A stretch of 5,379 nucleotides of DNA from Acidobacteriaceae bacterium. GTDB lineage: Bacteria > Acidobacteriota > Terriglobia > Terriglobales > Acidobacteriaceae. How positions within the stretch are numbered: position 1 is the first letter of the stretch; every line of letters starts with the position of its first letter. The notes under the pieces were generated by a model, which had not been told where the DNA came from, made no database searches, and saw nothing but the letters and a program-made list of their open reading frames with translations. Location: contig JASHVU010000809.1 in the NCBI GenBank assembly GCA_030044455.1, forward strand, positions 1 through 5,379, in the 5' to 3' direction. Shown one piece after another: positions 1 to 5,379 of this stretch. Position numbers and translations under genes: made by a program.

Positions 1-107
1 AAGCAAATTCGAAGGATTCGTTGACGGTCCTAACCTTTATGGTCAAGCGCATCTTTGGACCCGATGGAATGATGGCGAGGCAAAACGATTTCAAGACGAG
101 GCGCTAA
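1..107 (+). pseudogene. Possible frameshifted C-terminal remnant of an Rhs/YD-repeat protein (left-truncated)
   Basis: Frame 2 (codons from base 2) reads SKFEGFVDGPNLY up to base 40. The 'GF-x-DGPNLY' string is the signature of the end of Rhs/YD-repeat cores, normally followed by Y-V-x-x-N-P and then F-D-P-x-G-[LM]. Here the continuation appears one frame over: frame 3 from base 39 reads MVKRIFGPDGM, resembling the F-D-P-D-G-M end, and stops at TAA 105-107. The simplest reading is an Rhs 3' end carrying a one-base indel near base 38-41. Alternatively, frame 2 itself stays open to a TGA at 305-307 (about 101 codons, overlapping the TPR gene tail to tail) and would give the Rhs core a variable C-terminus. 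The match is short, the upstream gene lies outside the window, and chance similarity cannot be excluded. Function, if any, is unknown; intact Rhs proteins are large cell-surface or secreted shells that often carry C-terminal toxins. Confidence 0.33.
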
Positions 108-119
108 CAAGGAGTCGGC

Positions 120-144
120 GACCTTTCTCAATCCTCAAAAGGTC
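120..144. repeat. Small inverted repeat downstream of the TPR gene
   Basis: GACCTTT (120-126) and AAAGGTC (138-144) form a perfect 7-bp dyad around an 11-nt loop. It lies 54 nt past the TPR gene stop codon in the direction of transcription, and also just past the possible Rhs remnant stop on the other strand. It could help end either transcript, but neither side is followed by a T-run, so it is not a standard intrinsic terminator. A chance dyad of this size is possible. Confidence 0.25.
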
Positions 145-197
145 CCCACTTATCCAGGAATTGCTCGGACTTGGTACCACACCGCCCGCTGTCAAGA

Positions 198-1703
198 TCA
201 AGGCCGTTGTTTGTTCTCTAACAAAGGTCCCTCTTCCACCAACTTGTAACGATGATGTTCGTTTTCTTCCTTGGTGCCTTCCGCCCGGAGCGCAGCCAGG
301 CGCTTGAGCAAATCAGGAACTTCGTCCTGGTGCGGGCCTTTACGCAGCGCCTGAATCAGGTGATAGATCGCCGTCTCGTCTTTGGGGTCAATGTCCAGGG
401 CTTTGCGGCTTTGCTCAATGGCTGCCTGGTTCTGGCCTGACTGCAGGTAGAGTTTTGCTAAAAGGTCGCGTGTAGTTCCAAGAGAGGGACGCAGCGAAAT
501 TGCCTTCTCCGCGGACTTGACGGCTTCGCGAAACTCCACGCTGCCGGGTTCCGGGCCTTGCTGCGCAAGAAGCTCCGCTTGGGTATCAAGCAGAATGGCA
601 TCGTTGGGCTTTTGAGCTAATTTCTTTCGCACCGTAGCCAGCGCCTGGGCGGGGTCGTTCTTTTCGAGGGCTGCCAATCCCTCCGCAGCCGAAGCGAAGG
701 ACTGATGGGGGTCGAGCGCATCAGCCTTCTCAAAATCAGCTTCCGCCTTGTCGTATTGAGCAAGCTGCACATAGAGGATGCCACGTGCTACATAAAGCGG
801 AGCGGCCCTGGGTTCAGCCTCGAGGCCGGCATTGATCATATCGACTCCGACCTGAAACGATTGATGGTCGAGAGACAGGGTAGCGAAATCAACATAGAGA
901 TTGACATTATGAGGATCAGAGATGATTGCCTGACGAAGAATGCGGACTGCCTCGGGGGTATTTTCATCCGCTTCGAAGGCTGCCGCCGCCAACTCGAGCA
1001 CATTGGCATCTGCGGTTTGATTCTGCAGCAGCGGCTGGAGGGTCGCGATCGCATCTTTGGGAAGCTTCGCAATCATTTGGACGGATGCAAGCCGGCAGCG
1101 GGCATTTACATCGTTTGGTGATTGGGCCAAAGCATGATCAAACACTGTTATCGCTTTCTCATTCTCCTTTAGCCTGACCAGGCATTCACCGTACTGCCCG
1201 AGAGCCTGGGGCTGGGAATCGAGCAGCGACGCACTCTGCTCAAAATGCAAAACCGCAGTGGCGCAGTCGCCGCGCCGGTAGGCTAACACCGCCAGCATGG
1301 CGTGGCTGGTTGGGTCGCCCGGGCGCAGTTCCAGTATGTGTTGTAACAACTCAGCTGCATCTTTACTGTCGTTTTCGTATTCAATCTGCGCGGCTCCTTC
1401 CAAAGCCGGCAAATAATCCGGCGAGATTTCCAAGGCGTGACGGAAAGAACTCAGAGCATCCTTCTTCTCTCCTTTGCCGGAAAACGCGATAGCCTGCAAG
1501 GTCCATAATTGTGCATTCTTCGGACTCTGCTCAAGCATGGGGTGCAGATAATCGAGCGCTTTATCGAATTGACCCGCCTGCAAGGCAGAAGCAATGGGTT
1601 CAATCCCATCTGCGTTAGTATGCGCGGCTACCGTTTGCGCAACCAGCGAACAGTGTGCGGCTAACAGTACAGCCAACATGCCAATTCGAAAAATGAATTG
1701 CAT
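198..1703 (-). CDS. Exported tetratricopeptide-repeat (TPR) protein
   Basis: This 501-residue protein is built almost wholly of 34-residue TPR helix pairs, so its likely role is protein-protein scaffolding outside the cytoplasm; no catalytic domain is visible. Residues 1-27 (MQFIFRIGMLAVLLAAHCSL, then VAQTVAA) form a signal peptide with a short Arg-bearing n-region and a hydrophobic core; signal peptidase I could cut after VAA. C18 is preceded by H, so this is not a lipobox. About 12-13 TPR units then run from roughly residue 31 to 476. Clear ones include QAGQFDKALDYLHPMLEQSP, the helix pair near 299-332 (YVQLAQYDKAEADFEKADAL, then DP) and that near 410-443 (YLQSGQNQAAIEQSRKALDI, then DP). 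A charged 25-residue tail follows. The frame is open 60 codons further upstream (to ATG at 1883), but that stretch would bury the signal peptide. The 1703 start is preceded by only a weak GAGAG at 12-nt spacing. It lies 258 bp downstream of the receptor gene on the same strand. The TPR call is secure; substrate and partner are unknown. Confidence 0.9.
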   Translation of the reverse strand: MQFIFRIGMLAVLLAAHCSLVAQTVAAHTNADGIEPIASALQAGQFDKALDYLHPMLEQSPKNAQLWTLQAIAFSGKGEKKDALSSFRHALEISPDYLPALEGAAQIEYENDSKDAAELLQHILELRPGDPTSHAMLAVLAYRRGDCATAVLHFEQSASLLDSQPQALGQYGECLVRLKENEKAITVFDHALAQSPNDVNARCRLASVQMIAKLPKDAIATLQPLLQNQTADANVLELAAAAFEADENTPEAVRILRQAIISDPHNVNLYVDFATLSLDHQSFQVGVDMINAGLEAEPRAAPLYVARGILYVQLAQYDKAEADFEKADALDPHQSFASAAEGLAALEKNDPAQALATVRKKLAQKPNDAILLDTQAELLAQQGPEPGSVEFREAVKSAEKAISLRPSLGTTRDLLAKLYLQSGQNQAAIEQSRKALDIDPKDETAIYHLIQALRKGPHQDEVPDLLKRLAALRAEGTKEENEHHRYKLVEEGPLLENKQRP

Positions 1704-1715
1704 GGTGATGATTAT

Positions 1716-1720
1716 CTCTC
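1716..1720 (-). promoter_or_regulatory. Weak ribosome-binding site for the TPR gene
   Basis: On the minus strand GAGAG lies 12 nt before the ATG at 1703. Both match and spacing are poorer than for the receptor gene. It supports the 1703 start only in combination with the signal peptide encoded immediately after it. The next in-frame ATG (1679) has no Shine-Dalgarno and would remove the positively charged n-region. Confidence 0.35.
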
Positions 1721-1793
1721 GCTCTTCCCGCAATCGGAATGATGCAACTCGAAAACTGAAGATGCTGCATTCGGCGAGAATCAGCAGATGCCG

Positions 1794-1811
1794 CATGGGC
1801 GCGTCCCCATG
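1794..1811. repeat. Inverted repeat 1 of the intergenic cluster
   Basis: CATGGG (1794-1799) and CCCATG (1806-1811) form a perfect 6-bp dyad with a 6-nt loop, CGCGTC. It lies in the leader side of the gap, about 90 bp before the TPR start. In a minus-strand transcript it would form a small hairpin. No T-run follows. Confidence 0.45.
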
Positions 1812-1813
1812 TT

Positions 1814-1830
1814 CCATCGTGGGCCGATGG
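1814..1830. repeat. Inverted repeat 2 of the intergenic cluster
   Basis: CCATCG (1814-1819) and CGATGG (1825-1830) form a perfect 6-bp dyad with the 5-nt loop TGGGC. Only two bases separate it from the neighbouring dyad at 1794-1811, and it abuts the palindrome at 1831-1840, so the three could stack as tandem hairpins in RNA. Confidence 0.45.
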
Positions 1831-1840
1831 ATAAGCTTAT
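1831..1840. repeat. 10-bp perfect palindrome ATAAGCTTAT
   Basis: ATAAGCTTAT equals its own reverse complement. As a perfect, AT-rich palindrome in a GC-rich gap it could be a protein-binding half of a regulatory region. On the minus strand the bases around it read CTATAAGC, slightly like a -10 element for the TPR gene, but no acceptable -35 lies 16-18 bp upstream. The role is inferred and weak. Confidence 0.35.
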
Positions 1841-1860
1841 AGGGTGCCGAGGACAGTCGC

Positions 1861-1891
1861 GCGACGTGAATGTTTTCAAACATTCACGCGC
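1861..1891. repeat. Strongest intergenic hairpin (14 pairs, one bulge)
   Basis: CGTGAATGTTT (1865-1875) and AAACATTCACG (1878-1888) are perfect reverse complements separated by only TC. After a single bulged A at 1864 the stem continues as GCG (1861-1863) with CGC (1889-1891). Since a 2-nt loop is too tight, the innermost pair would open, leaving about 10 bp plus 3 bp. It lies 71 nt beyond the receptor stop codon. On the minus strand the following bases (GCGACTGTCC) hold no T-run, so it may be a 3'-end stabilising hairpin, a Rho-type end or an operator rather than a classical terminator. The overlapping GTCGCGCGAC at 1856-1865 is a further 10-bp palindrome. Confidence 0.55.
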
Positions 1892-1896
1892 AGCCA

Positions 1897-1915
1897 CCAG
1901 GCAAGCGAAACCTGG
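1897..1915. repeat. Inverted repeat between the two larger hairpins
   Basis: CCAGG (1897-1901) and CCTGG (1911-1915) form a 5-bp dyad with a 9-nt loop. It shares two bases with the arm of the hairpin at 1914-1942, so the two are mutually exclusive if fully paired. On its own it is weak; it is listed because it fills the space between two stronger dyads. Confidence 0.3.
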
Positions 1916-1942
1916 CGAGCCGGGAAATTCGCCCGGCCCGCC
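1914..1942 (-). terminator. GC-rich hairpin just past the receptor stop codon (candidate terminator)
   Basis: GGCG-A-GCCGGG (1914-1924) pairs with CCCGGC-C-CGCC (1932-1942) around the 7-nt loop AAATTCG, giving ten pairs, nearly all GC, with one A/C mismatch. On the minus strand it begins 20 nt after the receptor TGA, the normal place for a transcript end. The bases that follow (AGGTTTCGCTT) are only modestly T-rich, so intrinsic termination would be partial. That would fit attenuated read-through into the TPR gene, or simply mRNA 3'-end protection. Confidence 0.4.
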
Positions 1943-1961
1943 GATGAAGAAGGAGTGCTAC

Positions 1962-4900
1962 TCAGAACGCGAAACGCGCCCCCATCTGCAGAGCCCTGGC
2001 GGGCAGCGCGGTGGTGGACTGCCCGAAGGTTCCGTCGGCCATGTTCGCATCCACCGGGCCGAGGTTTACGCGATTGAACAGATTGATGAAGTCAAAACGC
2101 AACTGCAGATTGCCTTGTTCGCCCAAATGAGGCAGATGAGTGTTTTTCAGCAGGCTGGCATCGACCTCGACCATTCCCGGACCAGTGAACATGTTGCGCG
2201 GCTCGTTGCCTTCGGTGCCCGAAGCCGGGACCGGAAAATCAGACTGTGTGAACACTCCTTTTTCGAATACCGCACGGCTGTGCCCGCCGGTGAAGTTCTG
2301 CGTAGGCTTGTCCGGTACATCCCAGTTGGTACCGTCGAGGTTGTAGTCGCCAGGGTTTACCGGAACGGTCGGCGGGTTGGTGTTATAGACCCAGAAGGGT
2401 GAACCGGTTTGAGCAGCCAATATGCTTGTCAGCTCCCAGCCTGAAGTCAGGACTTCTCCGAACGGATTGCGGTTCATGCCGGGGATGGTATAGCCGCCGG
2501 AGGCCGAGACACGCTGGCGGACATCGTAATTCGCCAGTCCGTAATAACTGAAATAGGCGCCTGGGTCGGGGATGTTGCCGGTGTCCTGGTCAAAGCGCGT
2601 GCCCTCTTCGGGATAATCTTTGGCCTGGGCGAGGGTATAGGAAGCCTGGAAATTGCCTCTGGAGCCCTGTCGCGCGCGAAGCGTCAAAATCATCGCGTTG
2701 TAGCTGGCATAGCGGGCATTAGTCACATAAGTGATGGCGCCGAAGTTAGAATTCAGACGATTGACAGTTTCGTTTGTTCCGGTGATAACTGCACCGCCGG
2801 GGTACCGATTCTGATCGGTTCCAGTTAACTGGTCATAGCTCCTGGAGCCGGAGTAGCTTGCGCCCGCAACCAGTTTGAACGCCAATTCGTGCTCGACTCC
2901 GATGACGTAGTTTACGGCCAGAGGCGGCACCATGTTCCGGTCAAGAGAGTCGACGCCTGCCTGGACCCCGGGAAGGCCTCCAGCAGCGTTCAGACCGGTT
3001 GCCGGAATGGTTGGCAAAGTAAAGTTGAAAGGATAGGTACCAGAGGGCGCCAGCCCGAAGATCGGCTGGATGCCAGTTCCGCCTTCATAGAAGGTTGCAC
3101 TGATGATGCCGGGTGGGTTCAGTCGCGTTTGGTCGACGGTCTGGCCCATCGCAATCCAGTCGTGGTAAACCCCGACTCCGCCGCGCACGACCCACAATCC
3201 GCGATTGGAGGGATCCCACGAGAACCCAATGCGGGGACTAAAGACATTGGTCATGTTTCGGGCGAACACCTGGGGCACTACGCCAACCGTGGCGTTGGCA
3301 ACCTGCTCAGTGAAGGTACCCGCTGTTCCCAGCATCAGAGCGCTGAATTGGAAGCCGCTGTTTCCCCAGGGAATGTGATTTGTAAAATCGTCCCAGCGCA
3401 GGGAAATCGTAAATGCGAGATTGGGTTTAGCCTTCCAGTCATCCTGAACGTAGAAACCGAACGGATTCTCCTGACCGCCAAAAGCCACTTTGGCCGGCAG
3501 ACCGGTGAGCGGATTGTAGGTTGCCGATTCTGAAACAGGTGTGTCCTCGACCAGAGTCAGAAGGTTGCCGAAGCTGAAACTGGGCCGCACGTAGTCGGGG
3601 GTGAAGTCGCCGTGTTCAATTCCTCTGGCTCCATCGTAGCCAAACTTCAACACGTGCCTGCCGTGGACCAGACTCAAAACAGAACGCCAGTTGTACATAG
3701 GACCGCGATACTCTCCCGGCCCAAATCCGCCACCAACCTGGAATCCTTCAGAGATATCGGAAACCGTGATGGCCGGAACTTTTAAATCAGCATCCTGCCC
3801 ATTCGCGCCGCCGACACTGGCGAATGCGAAGGCAGACTCCCACAAGACTTTCGCATTGAATGTGTGGGTGTAGTCGGCCTGCCCATATCGATTCGCCATT
3901 AAATTTTCAGCCTGCAAACCTTCTCTGGGTGAGAGCTGTTGCTGGGTGAAGCTGTCGTTGTAATAGCTTAGATAGAGTCGATCGTTGGGGGTGAAGTAAT
4001 GATCGACGCGGAAGTTATACTGCAGGGCGTTGTAATAGGGGCTGGCCGCGAAGTTTCCGGTGTCAATCACGTTGGTGCCACAAGGAATGTCAGTGCCTGG
4101 ACCCGTGCCACCCGTGCCACTGCAATTGCTTGCGCCGAATGCGGTCAAGGCGTTCTCTACCGTGCCGTTGGGAACCATGAACTTGGCCGGCCACCCGGTG
4201 AGAACCTGGGTCCCGACAGTGCTGGGATAGGCGGTGCCGGCCCACGTAACAAAAGCCGGATCCTCAAATGTTTGTGCGCCGGAACTGGCCGTGGCAGAAG
4301 TAGTCGCCCACAGCTTTTCGAAGTCGGCGTAAAAGAAGGTTTTATTTTTCCAGATGGGTCCGCCCAAGGCACCGACCAGGTCTTTGCGGCCAAAGGGAAG
4401 ATCCGCGGATGCGTCAGAGAACTCAGTGTTGGCCTCGAAATCCTGGTTTGTGTAAAAAAGACTGCCGGCGCCGTGAAACTTGTTGGTGCCTGACTTTGTG
4501 GTCACCTGGACGAGGATCGAGCTGCCAAGATTCACATCTCCGTCCCAGGAATTGGTCTGCATCGTCACTTCCTGCACAGCTTCCGGGATCGGCGAAAGGA
4601 TGAGGTTTCCGTTCTGGACGGGGCTGGTGACATTCATCCCGTCAACCATCACCACGTTGCCGATATAGCTGCGGCCATTGGCGCTGATCGCGGGAGTCTG
4701 GGTTCCGAAGTTGTCCGCAAACCCTCCCGGAGATTCTCCCTGGGCGCGTGTGCCCGTTCCCGAGACACCCGGCGCGGCAGCCAGCGTATCCCAAAGATTG
4801 CGATTGGCCTCAGGCAGGTCGCGGACGGTCTGGGACTCGAGCGTGGTTTCAAGACGGCTGTCGTCAGTGTTAATTGTGGGTGGCGCCACCTCGACCAGGA

Positions 4901-5339
4901 CGCTCTGTTCAGCCGTTGCCACATGCAACGTCAGATTGATGCCCTTGGTTTCGGCAGTGCTGAGCGTGAATTGGGATTCTTCCTTTCTGAAATTGGGGGC
5001 CTCTACCGACACAACATAGTTCCCCGGTGCGAGGCTGCTAAAGCGATAAAAGCCGGCATTGTCGCTTGCCGTGGATTGCAGAATGCCAGTGTCCACACTG
5101 CGCAGATGGACTGTTGCGTTGGGAATGGCAGCCTGATTCTGATCCGTCACAATACCTTGCACGTTGCCGCTGTACTGGGCGAAACAGGTGACGGTGGCGA
5201 GCAGCAGAAAGAACAGGCCGATCCTGTTGCGATACTTTGGCGTAAGCTTCCTCGCAGGGCGAGAAGCAAATAGCCCCAGGACGCCGGTGCGTTGTTGCCG
5301 ATTGGGCACAGGTAACCGGTCCTTGTTCGTGGTCTTCAT
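1962..5339 (-). CDS. Oar-like TonB-dependent outer-membrane receptor with carboxypeptidase-regulatory-like domain
   Basis: This complete 1125-residue protein should form an outer-membrane beta-barrel that binds a large or scarce substrate and imports it with TonB-ExbBD energy; the substrate is unknown. Residues 40-54 (IGLFFLLLATVTCFA) are a signal-peptide core with likely cleavage before Q55, preceded by an unusually long basic n-region of about 38 residues. Residues 57-140 form a CarboxypepD_reg-like domain, with the strands GNVQGIVTDQNQAAIPNATV and GFYRFSSLAPGNYVVSVEAP. A plug-like region covers about 150-290, with NGRSYIGNVVMVDGMNV at 221-237 and VQVTTKSGTNKFHGAGSLFY at 277-296, a motif typical of acidobacterial Oar-like receptors. 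The barrel runs to the C-terminus, with LFNRVNLG at 1087-1094 and the end ARFAF; a terminal Phe is the usual BAM recognition signal. VLVEV at 147-151 could be a TonB box, but this is weak. C406 and C420 are the only cysteines of the mature protein. The start is fixed by AGGAGG 6 nt upstream. Length is normal for the family; no frameshift is seen. Confidence 0.93.
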   Translation of the reverse strand: MKTTNKDRLPVPNRQQRTGVLGLFASRPARKLTPKYRNRIGLFFLLLATVTCFAQYSGNVQGIVTDQNQAAIPNATVHLRSVDTGILQSTASDNAGFYRFSSLAPGNYVVSVEAPNFRKEESQFTLSTAETKGINLTLHVATAEQSVLVEVAPPTINTDDSRLETTLESQTVRDLPEANRNLWDTLAAAPGVSGTGTRAQGESPGGFADNFGTQTPAISANGRSYIGNVVMVDGMNVTSPVQNGNLILSPIPEAVQEVTMQTNSWDGDVNLGSSILVQVTTKSGTNKFHGAGSLFYTNQDFEANTEFSDASADLPFGRKDLVGALGGPIWKNKTFFYADFEKLWATTSATASSGAQTFEDPAFVTWAGTAYPSTVGTQVLTGWPAKFMVPNGTVENALTAFGASNCSGTGGTGPGTDIPCGTNVIDTGNFAASPYYNALQYNFRVDHYFTPNDRLYLSYYNDSFTQQQLSPREGLQAENLMANRYGQADYTHTFNAKVLWESAFAFASVGGANGQDADLKVPAITVSDISEGFQVGGGFGPGEYRGPMYNWRSVLSLVHGRHVLKFGYDGARGIEHGDFTPDYVRPSFSFGNLLTLVEDTPVSESATYNPLTGLPAKVAFGGQENPFGFYVQDDWKAKPNLAFTISLRWDDFTNHIPWGNSGFQFSALMLGTAGTFTEQVANATVGVVPQVFARNMTNVFSPRIGFSWDPSNRGLWVVRGGVGVYHDWIAMGQTVDQTRLNPPGIISATFYEGGTGIQPIFGLAPSGTYPFNFTLPTIPATGLNAAGGLPGVQAGVDSLDRNMVPPLAVNYVIGVEHELAFKLVAGASYSGSRSYDQLTGTDQNRYPGGAVITGTNETVNRLNSNFGAITYVTNARYASYNAMILTLRARQGSRGNFQASYTLAQAKDYPEEGTRFDQDTGNIPDPGAYFSYYGLANYDVRQRVSASGGYTIPGMNRNPFGEVLTSGWELTSILAAQTGSPFWVYNTNPPTVPVNPGDYNLDGTNWDVPDKPTQNFTGGHSRAVFEKGVFTQSDFPVPASGTEGNEPRNMFTGPGMVEVDASLLKNTHLPHLGEQGNLQLRFDFINLFNRVNLGPVDANMADGTFGQSTTALPARALQMGARFAF

Positions 5340-5345
5340 CAGTCG

Positions 5346-5351
5346 CCTCCT
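5346..5351 (-). promoter_or_regulatory. Consensus Shine-Dalgarno of the receptor gene
   Basis: On the minus strand AGGAGG is followed by six bases (CGACTG) and then the ATG at 5339. This is a full match to the anti-Shine-Dalgarno at good spacing. It decides the start in favour of the long basic N-terminal extension, since no ATG, GTG or TTG codon was seen nearer the hydrophobic signal core. Only 28 bases remain upstream in the window, so no promoter can be assessed. Confidence 0.85.
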
Positions 5352-5379
5352 ACCAGTCGTGAAATGTCGCCTGGACCGC

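Noticed and set aside
138..231. Direct repeat AAAGGTCCC at 138-146 and 223-231
   Set aside because: Nine bases with no extension, one copy being inside the TPR coding sequence; consistent with chance and without insertion-like boundaries.
705..1121. Plus-strand open frame of 138 codons inside the TPR gene
   Set aside because: It lies antisense to a gene with unmistakable TPR repeats, and its translation shows no domain, signal or repeat logic. It is best explained as a codon-bias shadow.
1676..1703. Lipoprotein signal in the TPR protein (LLAAHC)
   Set aside because: The residue before C18 is His, not Gly, Ala or Ser, so the lipobox fails. Signal peptidase I cleavage is the better call.
1835..1860. 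Sigma-70 promoter for the TPR gene with -10 TATAAG near the 1831-1840 palindrome
   Set aside because: No TTGACA-like hexamer is present 16-18 bp upstream on the minus strand; the nearest TTCACG is about 23 bp away.
1704..1883. 60-codon upstream extension of the TPR reading frame starting at ATG 1883
   Set aside because: The extension would place a signal peptide in the middle of the protein, its start lies inside the 1861-1891 hairpin, and no Shine-Dalgarno precedes it. ATG 1703 begins directly with a normal signal peptide.
2889..3533. Plus-strand open frame of 214 codons inside the receptor gene
   Set aside because: It is antisense to the barrel region of a complete receptor. Its translation is low in hydrophobic pattern and has no recognisable motif or ribosome site. 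The same applies to the plus-strand frames at 1788-2402 and 3999-4493.
1..5379. CRISPR arrays, tRNA or rRNA genes, transposases, integrases or attachment sites
   Set aside because: Reading both strands shows no regularly spaced repeats, no cloverleaf or rRNA-like sequence and no recombinase motif; nearly all sequence is explained by the two coding regions.

Overview
The window looks like chromosomal DNA of a moderately GC-rich Gram-negative bacterium, most likely an acidobacterium (Acidobacteriota, Terriglobia-type). This rests on the large outer-membrane protein: a carboxypeptidase-regulatory-like domain followed by a TonB-receptor plug and barrel. That 'Oar-like' architecture is strongly expanded in Acidobacteriota. 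The taxonomic call is inference from family style, since no rRNA or marker gene is present.

Two convincing genes fill about 90% of the window, both on the minus strand. Read in the direction of transcription, the first (5339 to 1962) encodes a complete 1125-residue Oar-like TonB-dependent outer-membrane receptor with a textbook Shine-Dalgarno. A 258-bp gap follows that is unusually rich in inverted repeats, with seven separate dyads between 1794 and 1942. The second gene (1703 to 198) encodes a 501-residue exported protein made almost entirely of tetratricopeptide (TPR) repeats. Its open frame extends 60 codons further upstream, but the signal peptide places the real start at 1703.

The left edge (1-197) lies past the 3' end of the TPR gene. 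It holds a short plus-strand stretch that reads like the worn C-terminal end of an Rhs/YD-repeat core (FEGFVDGPNLY, then FGPDGM one frame over). It may be a frameshifted remnant of a gene lying to the left of the window. A small inverted repeat sits between it and the TPR gene.

Functionally, the receptor should sit in the outer membrane and bind or import a large substrate with TonB energy, while the TPR protein should be a periplasmic or envelope-attached scaffold. Their order and shared strand allow a functional link, but the long structured gap does not prove an operon. I see no RNA gene, CRISPR array, intact mobile element or clearly new multi-gene system. The most unusual items are the inverted-repeat cluster between the genes and the possible Rhs remnant.
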